Counted from the stretch's first letter, positions 1 to 7,648 are shown. The stretch: 21,590 nucleotides of DNA from Candidatus Poribacteria bacterium (GCA_009845505.1 VXZL01000193.1:1-21590), one strand, 5' to 3'. Translations and numbers: made by a program. The notes: generated by a model from the letters alone, not told the origin.

Positions 1-36
1 ACCCTGGCCTTACTAAACTTTAGACAATTTTAAGGG

Positions 37-111
37 ATACACATGTCGCCCCGCTGGGGCTTGGGTCCTGGGGAATAGCGTTTCTATACACATGTCGCCC
101 CGCTGGGGCTT
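37..111. repeat. Two identical 26-bp hairpin-containing repeats
   Basis: Two identical 26-base copies lie at 37-62 and 86-111, with starts 49 bases apart. Each runs from ATACACATGTCG to GGGGCTT. Each contains the small inverted repeat GCCCC-GCT-GGGGC (5-bp stem, 3-base loop). No open frame of note crosses them. They lie downstream of the minus-strand glycosidase-like gene that ends at 261. They look like dispersed REP-type intergenic elements. They are too few and too close together to be a CRISPR array. A role in transcript ends is possible but no T-run follows. Confidence 0.75.
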
Positions 112-180
112 AGCGGTTTGGAGCGCGTTCTATTCACCAAATCCCAAAATTCTGATCCAAACGACCAGTGCTGAGAAGAA

Positions 181-219
181 AATCCGCGAAATCTGTGTAA
201 TCCGCTATAATCCGTGATT
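181..219. repeat. Degenerate 9-10 bp tandem repeat (AATCCGNG-like)
   Basis: Four consecutive units, AATCCGCGA, AATCTGTGT, AATCCGCTAT and AATCCGTGATT, start at 181, 190, 199 and 209. Together they form a short degenerate tandem array. It sits in the 260-base gene-free left end of the window, 42 bases beyond the stop of the minus-strand glycosidase-like gene. No function can be assigned. The rest of positions 1-260 shows nothing further that I recognise. Confidence 0.5.
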
Positions 220-260
220 CAGACAATCAACAAATATTTTATACACCCTTTATCCTTAAG

Positions 261-2597
261 TCACTCCACAGAAAACACCGCAATTTTACCCGTCTCAATC
301 CACCGTGCCACCACACTCCGCCCCGGAACCACCACATCTTTGCCTTCAAACGGCTCCGTCCTGAAGTTGGCGAATATCTCAACTGTATTCCCAAACGCAG
401 TGCGTTGAACCTGCTTATCCGAACTTAGCCACTCAAAATCCGTCATCGCTTGTCCACCAATCTCCCGATGCAACGGCGAAAAGAAAGCATAGTGCCGTTT
501 TATCCAATTTTTATGCTTTGAGAACCGTGCTGTGTTCAGATGGTACAACGGCGGGACGTTGTAAAGCAACTCTAAGAGGCCTACTGTCTCTACTGCATTT
601 TTAAATTTGAGACTGCTATAACCCCAATGATGCGTCGTCACGACCGAATCGTGGAACACAATCTGGTAGAGTGGTAACCGGAAACGTGGGTCGTAATAGA
701 TATAGAAGTAATGCTCTTTGAGGGGTACTTGTTTAACGTGAACTGCAGGTGCTTCCGGGGGCCAATACCCGCCTGTATAGTAAGGGGAGGTTTTGTCCTT
801 CATATCTGGATCACCCCACCCAATGACAGGAGACATCATCCCGTGGGCGAAGTGGATCGTTCCTGCAGCGTAGGCGGAACCGCCTTCTGAACCGATGACC
901 ATATCATGGGTATCCCGGACCCACGCCATCCGCGCAAGCCGTGCGTTCATGTCATCTAATTGCGTTGCAGGATGTGATGGTGAGTAATCGTCAAAGAGTT
1001 CGCCGTAAGCATCGCAGTCAATAAACCATGAGTTAAAGTCTGTTGGCATCTGTGCGACGATACCGTTAACGCGATCTTCCACGTAAGGTTGGGCAACGAT
1101 TGGACTTAAGTGGTATCCTTTCTGTTTGAATCCCTTACTTTTTTTGCCATCGCTCTTGACAATCCCACCGCTCTCATAAAGCGATAGGTCAAACTGTGCC
1201 GTTTCCCAAGTATTTTCTTCGTCGGGGTGATGTATGCTGTGATAAGAATCGTAGGGTCCCACCAGATAGCGGAGTTCTCTCGCCTTAGCAACGGCAGCGG
1301 GATGCCGAAATCCGTCCTGCCATGAGTCCACACCGAGCCAGAGCCTATCCAATCCGTTTTTCGCGAACCGTTCCAGCAGCTTCACAGATAGACCGTCCCC
1401 CCACTCATCCGGATGTCGTAGTGCATTCGGAAACGCCGCGTAGAGCAGCAGACAGTTACGTCGGTAGAGTTCTGGAGTCGATAGTGTAGATGGGTTTCGT
1501 GAAAGCAATTTTTCCATTTCTGGTGTCCAAGAAATCCCTACCCAAGCCGATGGATTGTAAAAATTGGGCTTCTCCAGCTGCTGACTTATCGCACGACTCA
1601 CAACCCGTTGCGCGTAATTAGATGGGTGTACTGACTCGGCGATCTCTTGGATGGCTTTCTTCGCTTCTGTATTCAATCGTGAAAAGATACGTGCCTGAAC
1701 ATTCTCGGCTGTCCATTCATCACCACCGCGACTGAGTTCTGTGGCGAACGCTTTCCAATCCGTTACATCGGACCGACTGAGCAATTTACCGCCCCAGAGA
1801 TAGGCATGCGCGGCACCGAGTAATTTCTCCGCTTCAGGGGTCTGCTCAATCTTTTCAGAGAACGAGACGAATTCACCGTTTTGCTGGAGCCATTTTCGGT
1901 ATTGTTTGGCAGGTTCAACGGGGGATGCCTCACCCAGTGAGATACGTACACCATACCTTTTCTCTTTCCAGTTTGGTGTGAAAGTGTGTGACACCTGCAT
2001 GCCTAAGGTAGATGTTGCAGTCTTATGGAACCGGATTTTGTTGTTGAACGGATTTGTTAAAATATAGGTGAGTGTTTTATCGCCAAGATCGAGTCCCCAG
2101 AAGGGCATAGAGAGACCGGCGGTTGTGTTTATCGGTCCCCGTTCAGATAGAAAGTCCTGCCACATCTCGTCATCTTTTGGTACGTAACTCCCCTCAAAAA
2201 AAGGGAGAATATAAGCGTGAATGGACTCGGTGTTTTCAATAACCGGCCATGTTAGATTTTGTGCATCGTCTGTAGGCGCGTCTTGAATGAATTCAAAAGT
2301 GAGTGCGTCTCCTATCAGTTCAGTCCGAACGGTAAGAAAACGTTCTGGCAGTTTCCAGTTGGCAACGTTGCCGTCATGAGAAAAATCCGTCACAATCCCA
2401 AATCCCGGCTGTTTCGATGAGATCGGTATTGTTATATTTGTGCCAACAGGATAGACGTTCACGGCAAGCGATTGCGGGGCAATCTCAATGTTCCATATAT
2501 CGTTGCTGAGATGGATCTTTTCAAGTGTGTCACTCATACCGATAGAAGCCAATAGAAATATTCCTATAGATAAGATGGAAAGTTGTAGTTTGAACAC
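261..2597 (-). CDS. Secreted glycoside hydrolase-like protein (GH101/DUF5696-like)
   Basis: This 778-residue protein starts at GTG, with GAGGA about 9 bases upstream. Its N-terminus (residues 1-22) looks like a signal peptide with hydrophobic core LSILSIGIFLLASIG, so the product is probably exported. A beta-rich region fills the first ~230 residues. The part from ~380 to ~680 resembles a TIM-barrel glycosidase: WLGVDSWQDG (420-429), then WFIDCDAYGELFDDYSPSHP (524-543), then VIGSEGG (567-573). By analogy with GH101-type enzymes, D527 or D529 could be the nucleophile and E571 the acid/base; this is inference. The C-terminus (~700-778) is a small beta domain. It is the last gene of a minus-strand cluster, 12 bases after Uma2 A. 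Substrate unknown; the family call is by motif layout only. Confidence 0.6.
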   Translation of the reverse strand: MFKLQLSILSIGIFLLASIGMSDTLEKIHLSNDIWNIEIAPQSLAVNVYPVGTNITIPISSKQPGFGIVTDFSHDGNVANWKLPERFLTVRTELIGDALTFEFIQDAPTDDAQNLTWPVIENTESIHAYILPFFEGSYVPKDDEMWQDFLSERGPINTTAGLSMPFWGLDLGDKTLTYILTNPFNNKIRFHKTATSTLGMQVSHTFTPNWKEKRYGVRISLGEASPVEPAKQYRKWLQQNGEFVSFSEKIEQTPEAEKLLGAAHAYLWGGKLLSRSDVTDWKAFATELSRGGDEWTAENVQARIFSRLNTEAKKAIQEIAESVHPSNYAQRVVSRAISQQLEKPNFYNPSAWVGISWTPEMEKLLSRNPSTLSTPELYRRNCLLLYAAFPNALRHPDEWGDGLSVKLLERFAKNGLDRLWLGVDSWQDGFRHPAAVAKARELRYLVGPYDSYHSIHHPDEENTWETAQFDLSLYESGGIVKSDGKKSKGFKQKGYHLSPIVAQPYVEDRVNGIVAQMPTDFNSWFIDCDAYGELFDDYSPSHPATQLDDMNARLARMAWVRDTHDMVIGSEGGSAYAAGTIHFAHGMMSPVIGWGDPDMKDKTSPYYTGGYWPPEAPAVHVKQVPLKEHYFYIYYDPRFRLPLYQIVFHDSVVTTHHWGYSSLKFKNAVETVGLLELLYNVPPLYHLNTARFSKHKNWIKRHYAFFSPLHREIGGQAMTDFEWLSSDKQVQRTAFGNTVEIFANFRTEPFEGKDVVVPGRSVVARWIETGKIAVFSVE

Positions 2598-2609
2598 TGG
2601 TGTTTATCC

Positions 2610-3182
2610 TCATTCAAAAAGTTGTGAGACTTTACACGAAAAGCCTTCGACGACATCTTCACCGGTAAGGGTATCTTCGCGTGTAAGCACTTTGATATCT
2701 GTCTCTGAACGGTACACCGTTACCGTTTTTGCCACAGGTTCAATCACCCAAACGAGCTGCGTTCCGCCACTCAGATAGGTGAGCGCCTTTCCAAAGACAC
2801 GGAACAGAACATCTGTTGGGGAAACGACTTCAACAGCTAGATCCGGTGGGATTGAGAACGCCTTACGTCTGTCATCTGGCAGTCGTTCTGTCGAAACAAA
2901 CGCAATATCTGGTATCAAGAACCTATCGCCAATCTTAAAACCGGTGTCCGATGTGTAGACACGTCCGAGTTGATTTTCACGAACGTGTGAGTATAAATAC
3001 CACTGGATGTTAGAGCTAATACCGCCGTGTTCGCCCGAAGTTGGTGGCATCGGTATTAATTCTCCTTTGACATATTCGTATCCTTCTAAATCGCTTTCAA
3101 GAAACTCCTCGAGCGTCATATCAGTTTCTAACGGCATGAGGGATATTGCCGCTTGTTCATGACCGGCTTTTAGCGTATTCAT
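2610..3182 (-). CDS. Uma2 family (DUF820) PD-(D/E)XK nuclease-like protein, copy A
   Basis: This 190-residue protein shows the Uma2 pattern: YVKGELIPMPPTSGEHG, then LIPDIAFVS, PDLAVEVVSPTD and a late K before LVWVIEP. These match the E, D, E-x-V and K positions of the PD-(D/E)XK-like fold. An upstream in-frame GTG at 3188 would add two residues but leaves only one base after AAAGGAGG. The ATG at 3182 lies 7 bases from AGGAGG and is preferred. It is a close paralogue of the gene at 3987-4559; a hand alignment gives about 53 differences in 190, with no gaps. The true activity of Uma2 proteins is poorly known, so nuclease function is an inference from the fold. It lies between the isomerase-like gene (36-base gap) and the glycosidase-like gene (12-base gap). 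Confidence 0.88.
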   Translation of the reverse strand: MNTLKAGHEQAAISLMPLETDMTLEEFLESDLEGYEYVKGELIPMPPTSGEHGGISSNIQWYLYSHVRENQLGRVYTSDTGFKIGDRFLIPDIAFVSTERLPDDRRKAFSIPPDLAVEVVSPTDVLFRVFGKALTYLSGGTQLVWVIEPVAKTVTVYRSETDIKVLTREDTLTGEDVVEGFSCKVSQLFE

Positions 3183-3218
3183 CAGCACGCCTCCTTTCTG
3201 GATTTCTATGAGAACTGT

Positions 3219-3977
3219 TTATCTTGACAGTTCTTCCCACAACGCCCGATAAAAATTCATCACGCGTAGCGGGTCGGAACTCCCTGCGATTTCAGCGAGT
3301 GTGTAACCTGAATACCCGGAATCTTTCAACGATGTAAAGAGTTCCCGCCACGGATACTCGCGTCGGTGGAGCTCCGTGATATGTACCAAACCGATTCTGC
3401 CTTTCACAAGATTAAAGTTATTTTGGATAGCCCCATTTTCGACTTCGCCGAAATTGGAGTTCCAACAGACGTAGACATTCTCATGGTCAGCGACATCAAT
3501 AATCGTTCGGATGTGCCGGAGTTCAGAGGTGCCGCCACCGTGTACCTCTAACCGAATCTGCACGCCGAGGTCAGCAGCGAATTCGCCACACTCCCGCAAC
3601 GCCAATCCGATTTGTTCCAGCGTCTTTTCAATAGGCACTTCTTCGGGAAGACCGTTCGGACGCACTTTAACGCCGGGTGCCCCAACATCTGCTGCCAGTT
3701 GAGAGTACAACTTCGTTCCGTCTATATTCTGACGAACCACCGATTGATCCACGGCGTGATAGTCAAAAGCGGATCCCAAACCAGCAATCTCAATCGGGGA
3801 GTCATCGAATTGTTGCTTTACGGCTGCGCGTTCACTTGCCGAGAGTTCGACTTCAACGCCGTGGGCATGTGTTGTCCGTAACTCCACACCCGCAAACCCT
3901 GTTTCTACACAATTGTCAATAATTGTGGGAATATCCCAATCTTTTGCCATATTATACGTAACTAAACCCAGTTTCAT
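3219..3977 (-). CDS. Sugar phosphate isomerase/epimerase family protein (xylose isomerase-like TIM barrel)
   Basis: This 252-residue cytoplasmic protein opens MKLGLVTYNMAKDWDIPTII and continues GFAGVELRTTHAHGVE, typical of the AP endonuclease 2/xylose isomerase-like TIM barrel. Likely metal ligands are E in RLEVHGGG, H in GLVHITELHRR and E in YTLAEIAGSSD. The length fits the family. The ATG start at 3977 follows GGAG with 5 bases between. It begins only 9 bases after the upstream Uma2 B gene, so the two are probably co-transcribed. The family acts on many sugars, inositols and keto sugars, so the substrate cannot be read from the sequence. A link to sugar release by the neighbouring glycosidase-like protein is plausible but unproven. 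Confidence 0.82.
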   Translation of the reverse strand: MKLGLVTYNMAKDWDIPTIIDNCVETGFAGVELRTTHAHGVEVELSASERAAVKQQFDDSPIEIAGLGSAFDYHAVDQSVVRQNIDGTKLYSQLAADVGAPGVKVRPNGLPEEVPIEKTLEQIGLALRECGEFAADLGVQIRLEVHGGGTSELRHIRTIIDVADHENVYVCWNSNFGEVENGAIQNNFNLVKGRIGLVHITELHRREYPWRELFTSLKDSGYSGYTLAEIAGSSDPLRVMNFYRALWEELSR

Positions 3978-3986
3978 AGCGTCTCC

Positions 3987-4559
3987 TTATCTAAAAAGTT
4001 GTGCGACCTGACACGAAAATCCTTCAACAACATCTTCGCCGGTGAGCGTATCGTTGCGTGTGAGCAACTTGATGTCGCTTTCCGAACGATATATCGTCAC
4101 CGTTTTTGACCTGGGTTCAAGAACCCAGACGAGCCTCACTCCTGCGTTTAAATAGGCGAATGCCTTTTCAATGACCCTGGATTGAGTGTCTGTCCGTGAA
4201 ACGACTTCAACGGCGAGGTCTGGCGGAATGGCAAACGCAGTGCTTAAATCCTCAGGTATTCGTGCTGTTGATACAAACGCGATGTCTGGTATCAATACCC
4301 GATCACCGATCTGGAAACCTGTGTCTGGCGCATAGACATCCCCGAGTTGATTCTCACGCACATATACACCCAAGGGTAAAATGAGATTTATACTAATTTT
4401 ACCGTGTTCACCTGAAGTTGGTGGCATCGGAATTAATTCTCCTTTCACATATTCATATCCCTCCATATCGCTTTCAAGAAAATCCTGCAACGTCATGTCC
4501 GTTTCTATAGGCGCGAGCAATATTGCAGCTTGTTCGTGTGTTTCTTTTTGTGTACCCAT
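3987..4559 (-). CDS. Uma2 family (DUF820) PD-(D/E)XK nuclease-like protein, copy B
   Basis: This 190-residue Uma2 protein keeps all the family motifs: YVKGELIPMPPTSGEHG, LIPDIAFVS, PDLAVEVVSRTD and EKAFAYLNAGVRLVWVLEP. A longer frame from ATG 4601 exists, but its first 14 codons contain the ribosome binding site itself (AAGGGAGAGG, 5-8 bases before ATG 4559). Starting at 4559 also makes it exactly as long as copy A and aligns the two from Met to the end without gaps. It is the first gene of the minus-strand cluster, and a -10 TATAAT on the minus strand lies about 40 bases upstream (4605-4600). The two copies flank the isomerase gene, which suggests duplication followed by divergence rather than a recent repeat. 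Cellular role unknown. Confidence 0.88.
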   Translation of the reverse strand: MGTQKETHEQAAILLAPIETDMTLQDFLESDMEGYEYVKGELIPMPPTSGEHGKISINLILPLGVYVRENQLGDVYAPDTGFQIGDRVLIPDIAFVSTARIPEDLSTAFAIPPDLAVEVVSRTDTQSRVIEKAFAYLNAGVRLVWVLEPRSKTVTIYRSESDIKLLTRNDTLTGEDVVEGFSCQVAQLFR

Positions 4560-4595
4560 CAGAGCCTCTCCCTTTTTTATGCTTACTGTTTTCAA

Positions 4596-4624
4596 TTGCA
4601 TTATACCGAATTTTTTGCTATAAT
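4596..4624 (+). promoter_or_regulatory. Sigma70-type promoter for the XRE-MBL gene
   Basis: TTGCAT at 4596-4601 and TATAAT at 4619-4624 are separated by exactly 17 bases. The start codon at 4659 lies 34 bases further on, with AAGGAGA at 4644-4650. This is one of the best promoter matches in the window. The -35 overlaps the minus-strand -10 listed separately, so the two directions probably compete for polymerase. Confidence 0.75.
4600..4605 (-). promoter_or_regulatory. Candidate -10 box for the minus-strand Uma2/isomerase/glycosidase cluster
   Basis: On the minus strand, TATAAT reads from 4605 to 4600, about 40 bases before the Uma2 B start codon. No good -35 is found at 16-18 bases (GAAAAT at 17). 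The box is perfect but the promoter as a whole is only moderately supported. Confidence 0.45.
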
Positions 4625-4658
4625 TTTCTGAAATGAAAAATTCAAGGAGAACACCACT

Positions 4659-5486
4659 ATGGCTTATGCACTTGAAGACGAATTTGGTGATATTATTGGT
4701 AAAGCCCGACGCGGGCAGAACATCTCTCAGAACAAAATCGCTACCGCCGCCGGTATTACAGAGGCAGAACTGGCGCGTATGGAACAGTATACCTTAAAAC
4801 CGACAGAATCGCAAGTCTTTCGTCTCGCAGAAGTACTCAATTTAGACGGTGCCAAGTTGCTCGATATTGCGACGGAGCAGTGGGAACCAGAGCCCGTGCA
4901 ACAAGCGAGCGACGCAAGTCTCGAAGTTATCACGATTAGCGCGCCAGTCGGCGGGTGGCCCGTCAATGCCTATCTATTGGTATGCAAAGCCACCGATGAT
5001 GCTGCAATCATTGACACCGCTGCACATCCAGACCTCGTTTTGGAACAGGTGGATGCCCATAACGTGAATCCGACGGCGATCCTTTTGACGCATGCCCACA
5101 GCGATCATACCGATGGGTTACCGCAGCTCCAAACCGCCACGGGTTGCGAAACTTACATTCATAAGGACGAACCGAAACCGCGGAGTAACACGCGACTCCG
5201 TGAAGTCGCACACGCCGATATCCTCTCCGTTGGTGAACTTATGGTAACCGTTGTCAATACACCCGGACATACACCCGGCGGCTGTAGTTTCCTCACGCAG
5301 AACGCAGCATTTGTCGGCGATGCGATTTTCGCCGGTTCTGTCGGGGGTCCCAACATCTCGTATCAGGCTGAAATTGACAGCGTCCGTGACAATCTACTTT
5401 CACTTCCTGACACGGTGAGGCTCTATCCAGGACACGGTCCTTCTACAACCGTCGGTGAAGAGAAATTACACAACCCGTTTTTCTAA
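4659..5486 (+). CDS. XRE helix-turn-helix / metallo-beta-lactamase fold fusion protein
   Basis: This 275-residue protein combines two domains. Residues ~10-72 form an XRE-type helix-turn-helix (IIGKARRGQNISQNKIATAAGITEAELARMEQ...LAEVLNLDGAKLLDIA). Residues ~88-275 form a metallo-beta-lactamase fold hydrolase of the glyoxalase II type. The metal motif is complete: H145-A-H147-S-D149-H150, H204 in TPGHTPGG, D221 in VGDAIF and H259 in YPGHGP. It could be a thioester hydrolase or similar enzyme that binds DNA, or a regulator using the MBL domain as a sensor. ATG 4659 follows AAGGAGA by 8 bases and a TTGCAT-17-TATAAT promoter. It is transcribed divergently from the Uma2 cluster and stands alone. 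Domain calls are firm; the substrate and any DNA target are unknown. Confidence 0.9.
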   Translation: MAYALEDEFGDIIGKARRGQNISQNKIATAAGITEAELARMEQYTLKPTESQVFRLAEVLNLDGAKLLDIATEQWEPEPVQQASDASLEVITISAPVGGWPVNAYLLVCKATDDAAIIDTAAHPDLVLEQVDAHNVNPTAILLTHAHSDHTDGLPQLQTATGCETYIHKDEPKPRSNTRLREVAHADILSVGELMVTVVNTPGHTPGGCSFLTQNAAFVGDAIFAGSVGGPNISYQAEIDSVRDNLLSLPDTVRLYPGHGPSTTVGEEKLHNPFF

Positions 5487-5493
5487 TTTTGTT

Positions 5494-5698
5494 GTTAAAA
5501 AACTTTTCATAATCCAGAGACGGTTGAAATTAACCGAAAACCCGGGGAATGCCATAGGACATTCATACCCCGGTTCATGCCCTAAGGCATGAATACCGTT
5601 GATTCTGATTTTTAGTGAGTATATTGTCTTAACTTTACATTACTGCAATTGTTGAAAACCTTTCATAGTCCAGAGGCGGTTAAAATTTGCCGAAAACC
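5494..5698. repeat. Imperfect ~48-bp direct repeat pair flanking hairpins
   Basis: Copy 1 (5494-5542) and copy 2 (5651-5698) share the order TTTCAT-A-TCCAGAG-CGGTT-AAATT-CCGAAAACC with scattered substitutions. Their starts are 157 bases apart. Between them lie two inverted repeats. One is imperfect, pairing CCGGGGAATG (5542-5551) with CATTC (5560-5564) and CCCCGG (5568-5573). The other is TTCATGCC-CTAA-GGCATGAA (5574-5593), with an 8-bp stem. No T-run follows, so they are not typical terminators. The whole 258-base gap (5487-5744) carries no gene. It looks like a mosaic of small mobile or regulatory elements. Confidence 0.6.
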
Positions 5699-5722
5699 AC
5701 CGTGAAACGAAGTGGAACGGTG
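5698..5722. repeat. Hairpin with conserved GAAACGAAGTGGA loop, copy 1
   Basis: CACCGT (5698-5703) and ACGGTG (5717-5722) pair as a 6-bp stem around the 13-base loop GAAACGAAGTGGA. The same loop and its T-A closing pair recur at 8187-8201 on a different stem. It sits 23 bases upstream of the first permease start codon, immediately after the second direct-repeat copy. Confidence 0.6.
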
Positions 5723-5744
5723 ACCAGATTTAATCGTTAAAAAT

Positions 5745-6752
5745 TTGTTCTCGTATCTGATTCAACGTTTCCTTTCGATCGGTCTATCGCTTTTAGCGGT
5801 ATCGCTCCTTGTCTTTTTGATGGTGCATCTTATCCCAGGCGATGCCGCTGTCGCTATTTTGGGAGAGCGTGCTACTGAAAGAGCACTCACCGAACTCCGA
5901 GAGGAGATGGGACTGGACAAGCCGCTTTATTACCAATACGCCAAGTTCTTGTGGGATATCGCGCACCTTGATTTCGGACGCTCCTTTAAAACAAAGCAAC
6001 CCGTCATTGACGAGATCAAACGTTATTTCCCAGCGACTGTTGAGTTAACCCTCGCTGCGATGGCTTTTTCGATGCTGTTCGGCATCGCTGCGGGGGTTAT
6101 TGCTGCCGTCTCGCGTGGAACGTTTTGGGACTATTTTTCCATGTCGGTTTCCCTTGCTGGGATCTCTATGCCGATCTTCTGGCTGGGTTTGATGCTCATA
6201 CTCCTCTTCTCCTATTTTTTCCCGATACTTCCGAGCACAGGACGCTTAGATGTCGTCTTGGATTTAGATATCCAATCCCGCACGGGTCTGTATCTCATTG
6301 ATACGCTGCTTGCCGGAAACTTTACCGCCTTTCGGAATGCTATTGCCCACTTAATCCTTCCAGCCATTACGTTGGGAACTATCCCATTAGCGATTATTGC
6401 TCGGATGACGCGTTCGAGTCTACTTGAAGTCCTGAATCAACCGTATATTACAACGGCGTATGCGAAGGGCTTGCCACGCTGGAAGGTTATCGGCAAACAC
6501 GCCATGAAGAATAGCATGGTGCCTGTTTTGACGATCATTGGACTGGAATTCGGCTATCTGATGGGGGGTGCCATCTTAACCGAACATATCTTCTCGTGGC
6601 CCGGACTCGGTTCGTGGTTGCGTGCTGCCGTTGAGGCGCGCGATGTCCGGGCAGTACAAGGCGGCGTACTTTTCGTCGCAACGGTCTTTATGCTCGTCAA
6701 TCTTATCGTTGATATGTTGTATGCCTATTTCGATCCGCGTCTCCGATTGTAG
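5745..6752 (+). CDS. ABC transporter permease, DppB/OppB family
   Basis: This 335-residue inner-membrane protein has the DppB layout: an N-terminal membrane segment (MFSYLIQRFLSIGLSLLAVS, then LLVFLMVHLIPGDAA), the HLIPGD signature, several further membrane segments, and the cytoplasmic loop YAKGLPRWKVIGKHAMKNSMVPV that docks on the ATPase. It probably moves peptides or similar solutes with the DppC partner 11 bases downstream. The start is TTG at 5745. An in-frame TGA at 5721-5723 leaves no room for a longer form, and no good ribosome binding site is visible, so translation may be weak or use another mechanism. The binding protein and ATPases that normally accompany it are not in this window. 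Substrate unknown. Confidence 0.88.
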   Translation: MFSYLIQRFLSIGLSLLAVSLLVFLMVHLIPGDAAVAILGERATERALTELREEMGLDKPLYYQYAKFLWDIAHLDFGRSFKTKQPVIDEIKRYFPATVELTLAAMAFSMLFGIAAGVIAAVSRGTFWDYFSMSVSLAGISMPIFWLGLMLILLFSYFFPILPSTGRLDVVLDLDIQSRTGLYLIDTLLAGNFTAFRNAIAHLILPAITLGTIPLAIIARMTRSSLLEVLNQPYITTAYAKGLPRWKVIGKHAMKNSMVPVLTIIGLEFGYLMGGAILTEHIFSWPGLGSWLRAAVEARDVRAVQGGVLFVATVFMLVNLIVDMLYAYFDPRLRL

Positions 6753-6763
6753 GACGCTGCCTA

Positions 6764-7618
6764 ATGAATACATCGGGGACTGTTACCAGCCAAGGACACG
6801 TTTTTCGGAAGTTGCTCCGACACCGTTCTGCGACTATTGGTGCCTCCATCATCCTATTTTTTATTTTTCTCGCTATCTTCGCGCCGCTCATTGCAACACA
6901 CGATCCGAGACAGGCGAACGTCGTTGAACGTCTGAGCGGTTGGTCGGCGACGCACTACCTCGGCACCGATGGTGTGGGACGGGACATCTTCAGTAGGATT
7001 GTCTACGGCACTCAAATTTCTCTGCGGGTTGGACTTATCGCGATGACGTTTTCGATCGGGTTCGGCACGCTGTTCGGGGCAATCGCCGGTTATTACGGCG
7101 GTAGACTTGATAACGCTGTTATGCGTGTCATGGATATGATGCTTGCGATGCCGAGTATCCTCCTCGCCATGGTGATTGTCACCATTCTCGGACAGAGCCT
7201 CACGAATGCGATTATCGCTGTTTCTATCGTCTATATTCCGCAATACGCCCGCATTTTGCGTGCAGCCGTCCTGAAGGTCAGAGAATTAGATTATGTCGTC
7301 GCCGCGAAGGTCATTGGTGCAAGTGACAGTCGCATTCTCCTAACGACTGTGCTTCCCAACTGTATTGCGCCATTGATTGTCCAAGCCACGTTGGGTATCG
7401 GCGCAGCAATTTTAGATGCAGCGGGTCTCAGTTTTTTAGGACTCGGCGCGGAGATTGGCGAACCTGAATGGGGTGCGATGCTCAACGAGAACAGGAAGTT
7501 TATCCGCCGTGCCCCGCTCACTGTTACCGCCCCCGGTATCGCTATTTTTCTGATTGTTTTGGGTTTCAATCTCCTTGGCGACGCACTCCGAGATGCACTT
7601 GATCCGCAGATAGATTGA
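6764..7618 (+). CDS. ABC transporter permease, DppC/OppC family
   Basis: This 284-residue inner-membrane protein carries the DppC pattern. It has an N-terminal segment FRKLLRHRSATIGASIILFFIFLAIFAPLIATHDP and the periplasmic HYLGTDGVGRDIFSRIVYGTQ motif. Membrane segments follow, then the EAA-type loop VVAAKVIGASDSRILLTTVLPN that contacts the ATPase. The C-terminal LGFNLLGDALRDALDPQ is highly characteristic. The ATG start lies 11 bases after the DppB stop, with AGGA (6751-6754) overlapping that stop, so the pair is one operon. It forms the channel dimer with the DppB-like protein. No solute-binding or nucleotide-binding subunit follows; the next gene, aroQ, has its own promoter. Confidence 0.92.
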   Translation: MNTSGTVTSQGHVFRKLLRHRSATIGASIILFFIFLAIFAPLIATHDPRQANVVERLSGWSATHYLGTDGVGRDIFSRIVYGTQISLRVGLIAMTFSIGFGTLFGAIAGYYGGRLDNAVMRVMDMMLAMPSILLAMVIVTILGQSLTNAIIAVSIVYIPQYARILRAAVLKVRELDYVVAAKVIGASDSRILLTTVLPNCIAPLIVQATLGIGAAILDAAGLSFLGLGAEIGEPEWGAMLNENRKFIRRAPLTVTAPGIAIFLIVLGFNLLGDALRDALDPQID

Positions 7619-7648
7619 GGATTTTAACATCGGATTCCCGAAAAACCT

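Noticed and set aside
37..111. Possible CRISPR array
   Set aside because: There are only two copies and one spacer of 23 bases, with no cas gene and no further units.
3987..4601. Longer Uma2 B start at 4601
   Set aside because: The added 14 codons contain the ribosome binding site of ATG 4559, and the shorter form matches copy A exactly in length.
5599..5625. Promoter TTGATT-15-TATATT before the permease pair
   Set aside because: The 15-base spacer is too short and the site is 120 bases from the start; the evidence is not enough to list it.
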